DNA of 64,000 nucleotides from Lepidurus packardi (Eukaryota; Arthropoda; Branchiopoda; Notostraca; Triopsidae): positions 11,408,001 to 11,472,000 of the forward strand of contig JAKZAN010000004.1 in assembly GCA_023053545.1 (NCBI GenBank). Direction: 5' to 3'. Below the pieces are notes generated by a model that was not told where the DNA came from, ran no database searches, and saw only the letters and a list, made by a program, of their open reading frames with translations. A program made the position numbers and the translations under genes. How positions within the stretch are numbered: the first letter of the stretch is position 1; every line of letters starts with the position of its first letter. Below, piece by piece: positions 25,501-36,845 of this stretch.

Positions 25501-28500
25501 ACTCAGACTTATTTTTATCGTTTTCTTTGTTTATTACTACGCGAGAAGATCGTTGCCAAGTGGCTCGAGAGTGTTTGTTTCCAACTGGAGAATGAAAATG
25601 GCGGTGATGATGAGCAAAGCTTTTAGCCACAAGAAATGGTCCACATATTTGTACCAGCATTTCCAACACTGGGACCCCTGAGAAAAGGGGTAGAGAAGAA
25701 AGGATACACGTTTTTCTGCCAATTTTATTTGCGTTTCGATAACAGAAAGAGATCTTATTAAAGCTTTTGTAGTTTTTTTTTCAATTACTTTGTTTTATTT
25801 TTAAGAAATTAAGTTTACCCATTCGTATGCTTCTGCAATGCATAACAGCGTAATACAGGTTAGCAGTAAACCCCCTGAGGCAGTTATTCCACAAAACCAG
25901 ATACTTCTGTTTTTTTTTTTCCAACAAAAAATAAAGAAAAAATTACAGTTTTAGAATCATTCTTTGTCACAAGTAAAGCAAAGAAACATACAAGAATGAT
26001 TTGTTTCTCGTTCCTTTACCTGTCCCAAAGCAGCCACTGCGAAAACGCCAACATCAAGAAAGTTAACGGACATCCAATACTCGCCCAGGCTGCGAATTTA
26101 TCTTTGTAACTTAGAAATTGGCTCTCTTGATTAGGATTGATGAACTTCAACGTGCTTCGGTACGTTTTTTGCCTTTATTGGGGAAAATTCCGTTTAGAAA
26201 AAGTGCCATTCAATTTCGTAGTCGATTCCTTTCGGAGCTATTGTGACAGTCATGTACTATTATCCCGTCCAAAATAAGCTAACCGAGCCGTAACATCAAG
26301 CCGGACTTACCGAACGATTCCCGGGGAACGTTAAACGGGGCCGTAACATCAAGCCGGACTTACCGAACGATTCCCGGCGAACGCTAAACGAGGCCGTAAC
26401 ATCAAGCCGGACTTACCGAACGATTCCCGGCGAACGCTAAACGAGGCCGTAACATCAAGCCGGACTTACCGAACGATTCCCGGGGAACGTTAAACGAGGC
26501 CGTAACATCAAGCCGGACTTAGCGAACGATTCCCGGGGAACGTAACCAGCCACGGTTGCCCGGTTCCGTTTCATTTTTCGTTATTGTATCATTATTAGTA
26601 AGGCTAAATCTTCCCATATTCACTGTTGCGCCTTGGACCAATGACTACATTTCATTATTACATCATTGCCCTATCAGTGTACGGAGTAACGCTTGGCCTC
26701 ACCGCCTTAGGAAATGTCGGGAGCTTACTTTAGACGGGATAGTATTACTACAACTTACCAATTAGGCTTAGATTTAAAAATATGAATGATGGAGTTAATT
26801 AAGGAGTAGCGTTTACCTTAGGAGTCCGTCTCGCCCGGTTAGTTGTTGGAGGAGTAGTCGATGCTTTTCCAACTGAGAATCTCCTTTTTCGCTTTTGGCT
26901 AACGCACTGGGACACGAGTTCTCCATCACACAAGTTGCAGTAACCCCCTGGAGGGTAACGGTAGTGCTGCAGATTGCTGGAACTCCACTTGTCGAAACGG
27001 GTTCACCTGATGCTGTGGGGCGACTGCCAGAATACTCTGGAGGTGGCATCTAAAGTTTTTTGTTATTACGGTCTGAATTTATATGAACCATCCCATGCCT
27101 CCTGCAATGTCTGAAAGGGCAATAGTCACAAAAAATGCTTTATTTTAAAAGAGTAAAAAATCTACTTTCCGGCGATATCTTTATATCTACTTTTTATATC
27201 TACCTTTATCTACTTTCCGGCGATACCTTTATATCATGCGCGAAAGAATAACTGAGGTATTGTCATGATCTGTACAGTTTCCCAAGACCCTTTTCACTTT
27301 CCCTTATTTCCTTTGTTTCCCTACCCTACGTTGTAGATAGTGAAAGCCAGTTCCGATTAGTCAACGAGAGGACGTTGTTTAAGAAAACTAGTATGAAAAA
27401 GGGTTCAATTTGCCATGTAGAAGCAGAGAGAACAAGTAGACACTAGTCAAATACAACTCGAATACAGTAAAAAAAGATACCCAAGTTCAACCAGAGTTGT
27501 TACGAAAATGTTACGAAAATAAGAGCCCTAAATTTCAAATCGCGCATTCTTGCCAGTGGCTTAGCGCGGCGCTACTGCCCGTTGCCCTACTGTGACGTAT
27601 GATCGGTGCTGCACGTCTCCTGGGCGCTCCCCTGACCCCGTCTTTCATGCATACAAAGTGCGAAGTGAGCTCCCTAAACGAAAAATAGTGGCTGAAGACT
27701 CGGAACGCGAGTATTTTGACAGAAGCCACATTCTAGCGGATGAAGGGACGGAATTTGAGTGTGTCAAAACTTTTGAAATACCAAAACTTCTTCCAGCAAA
27801 AAACCCAAAATCTCTCTTCGCAAAAGTTTCAAACAAATTGTACTGTTCTTAGAATGTGTACCCAAACCTCAACATTCGATGTGGCTGACTATTGCCCTTT
27901 GAAACGCTCATATTTCTGTCCTGTGAGTGCGTTTTAACTTTGAGAGTAGGGAATAAGGTGTTTTACCGGTTTTAGAGCCCGAACGATAAAATGTGTTTTG
28001 AGTCCGGCTAATCGTAAAGCCTCCTCGCGTTTCTCTCCGTAGCCCGGCTCGACTTGGAACTGGTTTTGTAGGAATTTAAGCGTATGGCTCGAAACGTGCA
28101 CTTTCCTAGATATAGTCCACAATGATAAAAAAAGGAAAAACAGAGATAAAAAAAGGAAAAACGTAGAACTCAAGTTTGAATTGTTTCTTAACATAGCCAA
28201 ATTTTGTATACCCTGGCAAGCCACTGCTCTCCATTTTGTTAGCCAATTCCACATCCTGGCTGTAAACGTCAAACTGCCATTGTCGCTGGCCCAAAACACC
28301 GGCCAAGACAGCGCCCGTATGGATCCCAACTCGCATATCCACTGGCGAAAGAGTCGATTGTTTGACAGAACTTTTGGCCAGAAAAAAAAACACAGAAAAA
28401 GAGGGAAAATATGAGAAATTCTCCACTTCTTCTCTGTTATTTCCAAACACACGATCATAAGGAAGTCCAAAGAGGAGCCATGAGCAAGTTTTCGACGAAA

Positions 28501-28729
28501 AAGAAGGGATTTACGACAGATTTCGGCGGAATATTTCAAGTTGGCCGTCTGCGCTACGGACTGAAGGCGTATGTTTGCAGGCAGTAAATAAAAAGGACTT
28601 GGAAGTTGAAGAAAAAAATCCAAGCAGGGAATAGGCAATACTTGAAGATACAAAAAGTAGAGTAAAAACCAAGGTAAAACTTGTTGCGCTGATTTTTTTT
28701 AGGATGAGATTGCACAACTGAAGAGCTGA

Positions 28730-28765
<36 letters not shown>

Positions 28766-31700
28766 GGAGCTTGGAGGGGCATTGTAGACCGTGTAGACGT
28801 AAGGGTTTAGAGCTGGAGGAGCTCGAGATGATAAATGATGAAGATGGTTCGGATATTGGAAGCGTATCGCTGGCAAAGAAAGCCCGAAAAGAGAGCAAGT
28901 GCGCTTCTTGGGACTTTTGCGGGATTTTTTTTGGGGGACAATTTAAGGCTACTCCGCCTTGAACTATCTTCCGCACCATTAGCGTTTCCCAGGGGAAATT
29001 GTCCCCGTAAGTTATCACTTTTTTTCTTTTTTTCAAGGTTCTACTTCTTGTCATCGAGCGTCTTCCAGTAATTGGTAGAAGTAATTGGTAGATATAGCTC
29101 TCTAGGTCCTTCTAAAAGGTCTAAGGTAGGAGATTTTAGTTTCCAAGCTTTGTCGAAAAAATGATTTGAAACCGAACGCCGTTTTTGAAATGGTTTAAAT
29201 GGTTTTGACGTGGGTTTTGCATCTTATGCATGAGGCTTGTTTCCCACGCTCAATTGATTTTTAGGAAGGAAGGAGAGAGTGGGAGAAGAAGGTGCAAAAG
29301 GAGTGTTGGGTGGAACATTAGATAGGGAGAAAAGTTGTAAAATACTGTTCAAAAACTGAAAAGAATTGATGTAAGTTTACTGAAGAAACAATAAATAGAA
29401 AAAATTTAGAAAACTGTAATAAATAAATTTATTACAGTTTAAATTTATTATTTTAAATATATGATTTTAAATTTAATTTATTTTAAATTTTTTCAATTTC
29501 AATTTCAATTTATTACAGTTTTCCAAATTTTGTTTCGAATTGATATAGTTTTCTAATTGTAACGCCGTTGACCAAACTTATTTGTAATATTCCAAGTTTT
29601 CAATGGTGAATTCTATACTTTCAATTCGGGTTTTTTACTTTGGGGTTAATAAGACAATTTAACAATTTTAGACAATGTAAGTGCTAAGTTTTGAGACTGT
29701 AACTAATGGAATTTGTAACCTCGGAACTACGAGTATTAAACACTACTATTTAGAATATGTACTGGCGTGGAAGGTACCAGGTACTCTGATTTTTTTTTCT
29801 TTTTTTTTTTTTTTTTTGGCACTGTAGGAAATGGTGACGCCAGTAGAGTAGGATTACGTACCTGATAGCATCGACCATGGCTAAGCCCATGTGTACACAG
29901 AGAACTGCGTGATCAGGTCGCTCTTCTGGTGCTCCGCTAATGCAATAATAACAATCTCCCAGAATTTTGATCCGGAGTTGATGGTACGCCTTAAGGTACG
30001 TTGAAGGAGCAAAACAAGAAAAGATTAGGTTGATGAAAAGGAAGCAATGGCTTATAGTAAGGTAAACATATGTGCATATACAGAGAGCCAAATCCTCCAA
30101 AAGCTTTTTCTGTTTTATTTTCAAATATAAATACTATTTTCCTGCGTTGTTTAGGTGTGTGTTTAAGAGCTCCTGTTTTAAGAGCATTTTCCGAAACAAC
30201 ATTAAAGGAATTGGTAGGGAACGCGATACATGTTCCAAAACTTTGAAATGATCATAAAAAGAGTATTCTTCCTGTTTGGAAAAAGAGAAGAGTACAGACT
30301 GTAATACCTGGGCTAAATGATCGAAGCGAGCAAACAACTCGTTGAGAATGTGCACCAGTTGGGAAGCAGGGCAGGTGGAAGAAATGGCTGTAAAACCCAC
30401 GATATCCGCATAAAGGATGCTATAGAGAAATTTTTTCTGTATTTTTTTTAAAGCAAAAATCTAAAGATTTTTCGCTTCCTGGAACATTTGAATACTGGCA
30501 AGGCAGAAGAGGAAAGTATACCTGACGTTCTCGTGTCGACTCATGTAGATTTTCTTAAACTGTCCATCACCTGCCAAATCGAGATCTTGTCGCATTTGCG
30601 TGGCGACGTGCTTGGGTAAAACCGATAAAAGTAATCTTTCCTAGAAGATGCATGGTGGTTCCCAGGTTTAGATTAAGGGCGCCTCCACTTTTTTGGGAGT
30701 GTTAAAGAAAAAAATAGACAAAAAAGAAGAAGAATATAGAACCTGCTCTTTGGATTGCTCTTCAATCACCAGTTGCATCTCGATCGACTGTCGTGTGTTG
30801 AGAAAAGCTCGGCGTTGACGACCGTCAGCCAACACGAAGGCGAGGAAGCCCAACACGTTCCCAGTAGTTAAAGCAAGGGCGTGAATCAGTGCCTAAAGGA
30901 CAAGGATAAGGGGGGAGGGCGAGAATCATCAAAAGCAAAGTAATTATTGTTTGAGTCGCGATCCATTGTCTCGACTCGAAGAAAACAAAAACACTTCCTT
31001 TAATAGTAATTTGTCTTGACGTGCTTCAGCCGTTCAGCTCGCAATTACATTACTCTTAAGGGCATCCTGCTATAACTAATTATAGCTGCCAAAGCTTTTG
31101 GGATTGTTTAGCGAGTGAGCGAGTGATCTGTAGCAGATGTTGTGGTTTTGTTAGTTAAAGCCAAGAGGGATGTATACAAATGCAGTGCTTTGCTTGTAGC
31201 CATTGTTAAACTGATTAAACTGCTTTCCAAAAGCTCTGTTTCCATAATGGGAGAACGTTACATCCTTTAAGCCTCCCGTATACCCTATCTTGTTGATGCG
31301 AAACAGCCACAGATGGCGCTGATGTTTGTTGTTGTTTGACGACATTCTCGTGTAAAAGAAAGTAAAAAAGAAACAGCTAATAACCGGTCGTTATTCATTA
31401 TTGGCGTCGCCACCATTGGTTAAAAGCAACCCCAAGTAACGCCACGAGTCCCGGCGTGACTTTGTGGAAAACATCCGTAGGTTCGTTTGGGACAGAATTC
31501 TAACATATGTATGGCCCTGCCGAAAGAAGTAAGACAAAGCCGGAGTAACGCTACGAGTCCCCGGTTTAGTAGCAGTGTTCGTTCGGTTAACCGGTCACTG
31601 CTTTCCAAAGGCTCTGTTCCCATGCATTATGGGAGAACGTTACATCCTTTAAGCCTCCCGTATACCCTATCTTATTGATGCGAAACAATCACAGATGGCG

Positions 31701-34700
31701 CTGATGCTTGTTGTTTGACGAAATTCTTGTGTAAAAAGTAAAAAAAGAAACAGCTAATAACAGGGTTATTGTTCATTATTGGCGTCGCCACCATTGGTTA
31801 AAAGCAACCCCAAGTAACGCCACGAGTCCCGGCGTGACTTTGTGGAAAACATCCGTACGTTCGTTTGGGACAGAATTCTTACATATGTATGGCCCTACCG
31901 AAAGAAGTAAGACAAAGCCGGAGTAACGCTACGAGTCCCCGCTTTAGTAGCAGGGTTCGTTCGGTTAACCGGTCACTGCTTTCCAAAGGCTCTGTTCCCA
32001 TGCATTATGGGAGAACGTTACATCCTTTAAGCCTCCCGTATACCCTATCGTATTGATGCGAAACAGCCACAGATGGCGCTGATGTTTGTTGTTGTTGTGC
32101 GAAATTCTTGTGTAAAAAAAGAAACAGCCAATAACCGGTCATTATTCATTATTGGCGTCACCACCATTGGTTAAAAGCAACCCCAAGTAACGCCACGAGT
32201 CCCGGCTTGACTTTGTGGAAAACATCCGTACGTTCGTTTTGGGACTGAATTCTAACCTATGTATGGCCCTACCGAAAGAAGTAAGACAAAGCCGGAGTAA
32301 CGCTACGAGTCCCCGCTTTAGTAGCAGGGTTCGTTCGGTTAACCGGTCACTGCTTTCCAAAGGCTCTGTTCCCATGCATTATGGGAGAACGTTACATCCT
32401 CTAAGCCTCCCGTATACCCTATCTTATTGATGCGAATCAGCCACAGATGGCGCTGATGTTTGTTGTTGTTGTGCGAAATTCTTGTGTAATAAAAGAAACA
32501 GCCAATAACCGGTCATTATTCATTATTGGCGTCACCACCATTGGTTAAAAGCAACCCCAAGTAACGCCACGAGTCCCGGCTTGACTTTGTGGAAAACATC
32601 CGTACGTTCGTTTTGGGACTGAATTCTTACCTATGTATGGCCCTACCGAAAGAAGTAAGACAAAGCCGGAGTAACGCTACGAGTCCCCGCTTTAGTAGCA
32701 GGGTTCGTTCGGTTAACCGGTCACTGCTTTCCAAAGGCTCTGTTCCCATGCATTATGGGAGAACGTTACATCCTTTAAGCCTCCCGTATACCCTATCTTA
32801 TTGATGCGAATCAGCCACAGATGGCGCTGATGTTTGTTGTTGTTGTGCGAAATTCTTGTGTAATAAAAGAAACAGCCAATAACCGGTCATTATTCATTAT
32901 TGGCGTCACCACCATTGGTTAAAAGCAACCCCAAGTAACGCCACGAGTCAAGGCTTGACTTTGTCGAAAACATCCGTACGTTCGTTTGGGACATAATTCT
33001 TACATATGTATGGCCCTACCGAAAGAAGTAAGACAAAGCCGGAGTAACGCTACGAGTCCCCGCTTTAGTAGCAGGGTTCGTTCGGTTAACCGGTCACTGC
33101 TTTCCAAAGGCTCTGTTCCCATGCATTATGGGAGAACGTTACATCCTTTAAGCCTCCCGTATACCCTATCTTATTGATGCGAAACAGCCACAGATGGCGC
33201 TGATGTTTGTTGGTGTTGTGCGAAATTCTTGTGTAAAAAAAGAAACAGCCAATAACCGGTCATTATTCATTATTGGCGTCACCAGAACGTTACATCCTTT
33301 AAGCCTCCCGTATACCCTATCTTATTGATACGAAACAGCAACAGATGGCGCTGATGTTTGTTGGTGTTGTGCGAAATTCTTGTGTAAAAAAAGAAACAGC
33401 CAATAACCGGTCATTATTCATTATTGGCGTCACCACCATTGGTTAAAAGCAACCCCAAGTAACGCCACGAGTCCCGGCTTGACTTTGTGGAAAACATCCG
33501 TACGTTCGTTTTGGGACTGAATTCTTACCTATGTATGGCCCTACCGAAAGAAGTAAGACAAAGCCGGAGTAACGCTACGAGTCCCCGCTTTAGTAGCAGG
33601 GTTCGTTCGGTTAACCGGTCACTGCTTTCCAAAGGCTCTGTTCCCATGCATTATGGGAGAACGTTACATCCTTTAAGCCTCCCGTATACCCTATCTTATT
33701 GATGCGAAACAGCCACAGATGGCGCTGATGTTTGTTGTTGTTGTGCGAAATTCTTGTGTAAAAAAAAGAAACAGCCAATAACCGGTCATTATTCATTATT
33801 GGCGTCACCACCATTGGTTAAAAGCAACCCCAAGTAACGCCACGAGTCCCGGCTTTACTTTGTGGAAAACATCCGTACGTTCGTTTTGGGACTGAATTCT
33901 TACCTATGTATGGCCCTACCGAAAGAAGTAAGACAAAGCCGGAGTAACGCTACGAGTCCCTGCTTTAGTTGCAGTTTTCGTTCGGTTAACCGGTCATTCA
34001 TTATTTTCGTCACTCGGTCTTGGTTAAAGGCAAGCCGAAGTAACGCCACCACTCCCGGCTTTACTGTATGGAAACATCCGTACGTTCGTTTGACAGATAT
34101 GGCCCTATTTTCTTAGTGGTTTATATAAAAAAAAGCGAATGAATTTTGTTAAAAATTGTCGAATCTCGACATTTTTGTTTATTTTTGATTCCCACACCAA
34201 AGTTCTTCTGAGAAGCATCCTCTCTGAAAGGTTTATTTCCAATGTTATGGTGCTTTGTCGTGCATAAGAAACTCCGGGGGCTGAAGGAGGTAGAAGGCAT
34301 ATTTATAGGCTGAATGGCCGATTTGGAAATGTGCCTGAAGACGATTTGGCCCGAGCACAGCAAGCGTTCCCTCCGACATGTTTTGCTTGAGCTGTAATGT
34401 ATACGACATTATAAAACCGAGGGACTCCAAAGGCTTAGAAAGCCATCGTACTTGTTGTATCTTCTGTAATCTTGTATTTTGTGTACTTTACCCCCCCTCC
34501 CCGGGTGTTATTACAGATAGTCTCTAAATATTAGCCTTTGTAAAGTGGAGAAGCATACGGAGAAAGAGAGAGTATTGCTTCCCTTTCATTGTATACATCC
34601 TAATGACACGATATTTGCTTCGCATGTTATAACAAGAGCTATGCAAAGGTAGTACTTTCGAACAGGAGAAGGGCTCTTACAGCCTGAAGTTTTACAAGCT

Positions 34701-36845
34701 TTTCTTCGTCGTTCTTGCACTCACCATCGCCTCCAAACTATGAACGCTTTTGTCCTTTTCCACATTGATTTTCTGGTCAAATTTAGACAGGATAGCATCT
34801 TCCGTGCTTGGGAAGTACCATTTAGATCCCTATTCCGGCCCCGTTTCGGGGATTAGCGAATTAACCTGTTTCAAATCCTCCATATTTTCTGTCTAAATGT
34901 TAGTGTTGGCGTTAAAAGGGGAACCCCAATCAAATCATTTAAAAACTCAATAATTTATTTAACCATTCAGAAAATCAATCATTTAAAGTCTTAAATCATA
35001 AAACAGTGTCTTATTCTTCGCACCATAGTCCGCTCGCCGTTGCACGACCCGCGCCTGAGAGCCTTTGGGCAAGTTTCGGTTCAGCTTAACCGGGAGCCCG
35101 TAAGGTGGCAATGGGACCGCACGACGCGGTACCGGCTAGGCGGGTAACGTTATGCGGGCTCGCTGTATGGCGGACAGCCGAGCCCGCAGGCTACGGCGCG
35201 AAGTCTGTTTTTGTAGTTGAGCTTTTAAAATTAACCAAAGCACCTAGAGACTTGTTTGAGCATTCAAAAGAAAGGTGATGCCACCCTTATGAATCTGAGG
35301 ATCCATTGATTCGCTCTTCGGCCAGCTGTCTCCCAATATTATAAGGATAGGAAAAAGTGAAATTTGGTCCCGATAAATAATTAACTGAAAGAGGTTCCGA
35401 TAAATAATTAACTGTTTTTTTGGGAGGGGATGTGTACGCAAGATCAACCAACGCGAAGCAAAAATCTTGATAGCAAGTTCTTAAGCACGCTGTAGACTGC
35501 TATACTTGGGGATTTCCCTCTAGAAGCTTGAGGGAGGAGGAGATTGTACCTAAATCTGTAATCAAAAGTCGTCTAGCACTTTAGCTATTGGGAGAAAGGA
35601 GGTTCAGTGTTTTAGAAATTGGATGCGTGATTACTTTACAAAGAAAGAGGATTAGAATCTGCTTAGCTATGGGAGCTTATAGAAAAATAAACCAAAAGGG
35701 ACCTATATGGAACTCAATTTTTTTGAAATTTTTCTAATTACTGTGAAGTTCGTTAAAGAATGGGAGATAAGGAGAATATGAGACTTAACTGTATGAAAGG
35801 AGATTTGTGAAGATTCCGGCGTGAAGTAGTGCTCGAGGAGGATGTAAGTGACCGTGGAAATGATCCCCATTGCGGAGCACGTACGTACTCGCAAGGGCAG
35901 CGTGACGTACGTTAAATAGGTGATCAATAAGAGCCATGCTAATCCATCGCCTGAAAAGTGCATGACTACACAGTAGCTGATCATGGACACTTGGAGGCAG
36001 ATCCAGGCGATGCAGGAGGCCAGTAAGGGCCATTTGGCCGCAGAATGGTAGCAATTGTCATGTGGAGCAGTGGCTGTTGTATTGCCCACGACGACGACGT
36101 GCGAGCCGTCGCTATTGCTACGGGATCGATGGGCGATGATGAGCAGGGCCAGTTGAACAATCCCCAGCAAGACGACGAGGATAAAGAGCGCGGTGACGGA
36201 ATGCGAGGGTAAAGGAGCGACGTCCGTGGATGAAGATATGGAAGTGAGGCTTAACCGAATCGCCGCGGCCCAAGCGAAGCCCAGGCCGGCCCAAAAGAAA
36301 CAGCGTAAATCGATGGTCTTCTGCTGTTGACAGTAGGATTGATACAGCGTCTCGATAGCTTGGTCGACGAACGAGTGGCGTTGAACGCACTTGGGGATCA
36401 CGCGTGACAGTCGCCGGACATTCAACGACATTTTGCGACTCAGTCGAGATTCTTTGACGTTGACATTGACATGAGGTCCTCCTACATTGTTGCTACTGAA
36501 TGGCTCCGGTTGTTGTTCAACTGCGGGATCGGGAATTTGGCTCTTTAACGAGGTTCTGAAATCAGCGTTGGTGGCAGTGGTATTGGCAGTCGTAACGGTG
36601 GGAGACCCTGTCGAGTTTGAAAGATAAGTTGGCCAGGTTTCTTGGGAAAGGTCAATCGGAGCACATACTGGGAAGTTTTCAATGACACATGAGGCAGCAG
36701 TACCGGTACCGGCAGCCGGAAGGGCTGGTACGACTTCCCGCACTATATCCAGCGTCACGGGTGGTGATTCTGGGCGCAGTCGGAGTAATGGGTCCGGCAA
36801 TGGATGGCCAAAGGGAATTTCTTCGCTCTGACAGCTTTCAGACAT
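22512..36845 (-). CDS. ADCY3: Adenylyl cyclase type 3-like, complete
   Basis: This integral membrane enzyme makes cAMP from ATP. Nineteen exons chain in phase: 36845-35790, 30892-30743, 30640-30522, 30419-30308, 29989-29862, 28370-28212, 28105-27967, 27049-26817, 26172-26020, 25906-25819, 25677-25541, 25469-25326, 24440-24359, 24256-24028, 23944-23862, 23760-23659, 23543-23420, 22848-22724, 22661-22512. The product is 1,170 residues (human ADCY3 is 1,144). The first membrane cassette spans about 181-385. C1 (about 403-621) carries both metal-binding aspartates, D447 in LYADIVGFT and D491 in LGDCYYC. The second membrane cassette falls about 699-900. C2 carries K1018 ([10 protein letters not shown]), D1099 (HYDIWGN), N1106 and R1110, the adenine-binding and transition-state residues, so it should be active. 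[16 protein letters not shown] and ELYSQSY point to type 3. The first 150 residues are a Ser/Thr/Pro-rich extension. Intron 1 is about 4.9 kb. Confidence 0.95.
24521..24740. repeat. 21 bp minisatellite in ADCY3 intron 12
   Basis: About nine degenerate units of 21 bp, of the form GTCGTCCTTAAGTCGGGGTTT, fill this stretch between the exons at 24359-24440 and 25326-25469. The unit is a multiple of three, so the minus strand stays open and would encode a KDDKPQL heptad repeat. A short inverted copy lies at about 24495-24535. It is intronic and probably not translated. Confidence 0.8.
24930..25302 (+). repeat. Tandem pair of about 185 bp in ADCY3 intron 12
   Basis: Two diverged copies lie at about 24930-25115 and 25117-25302. 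Shared words include GGTTGCTTCGTT, GCCAGTTTTA, CCGGAGTAAC and AAGCCTGGCCTGG. The CCGGAGTAAC word links it to the 26 kb TIR element and to the intron-1 satellite. Confidence 0.7.
26257..26746. mobile_element. TIR element with an internal 56-57 bp minisatellite
   Basis: The left end (26257-26280, ATCCCGTCCAAAATAAGCT core) is the near reverse complement of the right end (26722-26746, AGCTTACTTTAGACGGGAT core). Between them, five direct repeats of 56-57 bp run from about 26288 to 26545, each reading GCCGTAACATCAAGCCGGA, then CTTACCGAACGATTCCCGG. It lies in ADCY3 intron 8 and has no coding capacity. The arrangement, short inverted ends around an expandable tandem array, parallels the GGCTCC elements elsewhere in the window. 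Confidence 0.8.
28732..28764 (+). repeat. T33 homopolymer in ADCY3 intron 5
   Basis: An uninterrupted run of 33 T, read as poly-A on the coding strand, lies between the exons at 28212-28370 and 29862-29989. It could be the tail of a retroposed sequence, but I see no recognisable body beside it. Its length is likely polymorphic or inexact. Confidence 0.8.
31262..34110 (+). repeat. 375 bp satellite array in ADCY3 intron 1
   Basis: Eight GCCTCCCGTATACC unit starts occur at 31271, 31653, 32031, 32405, 32779, 33152, 33303 and 33678. Spacings are 373-382 bp, except one deleted unit of 151 bp. Each unit begins with the same sequence as the GGCTCC TIR elements (CCCGTATACC, GATGCGAAACA, CAGATGGCGCTGATG). 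It then continues with novel sequence including AAGCAACCCCAAGTAACGCC, CCGGAGTAACGCTACGAG and a GGTTAACC box. Units are highly similar, suggesting recent expansion or homogenisation. Short open frames repeat in every unit and are not genes. Confidence 0.92.

Noticed and set aside
28554-29054. Minus-strand frames rich in Lys and Ser around the T33 run
   Set aside because: They are produced by the homopolymer inside an ADCY3 intron; adjacent exons splice in phase without them.
31262-34110. CRISPR-like regular repetition
   Set aside because: Whole units are repeated with no unique spacers, the period is about 375 bp, and it lies in an animal gene intron.
31487-34116. Series of near-identical 63-84 codon frames
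   Set aside because: They are the same stretch of the 375 bp satellite unit read repeatedly; none has family similarity or splice context.
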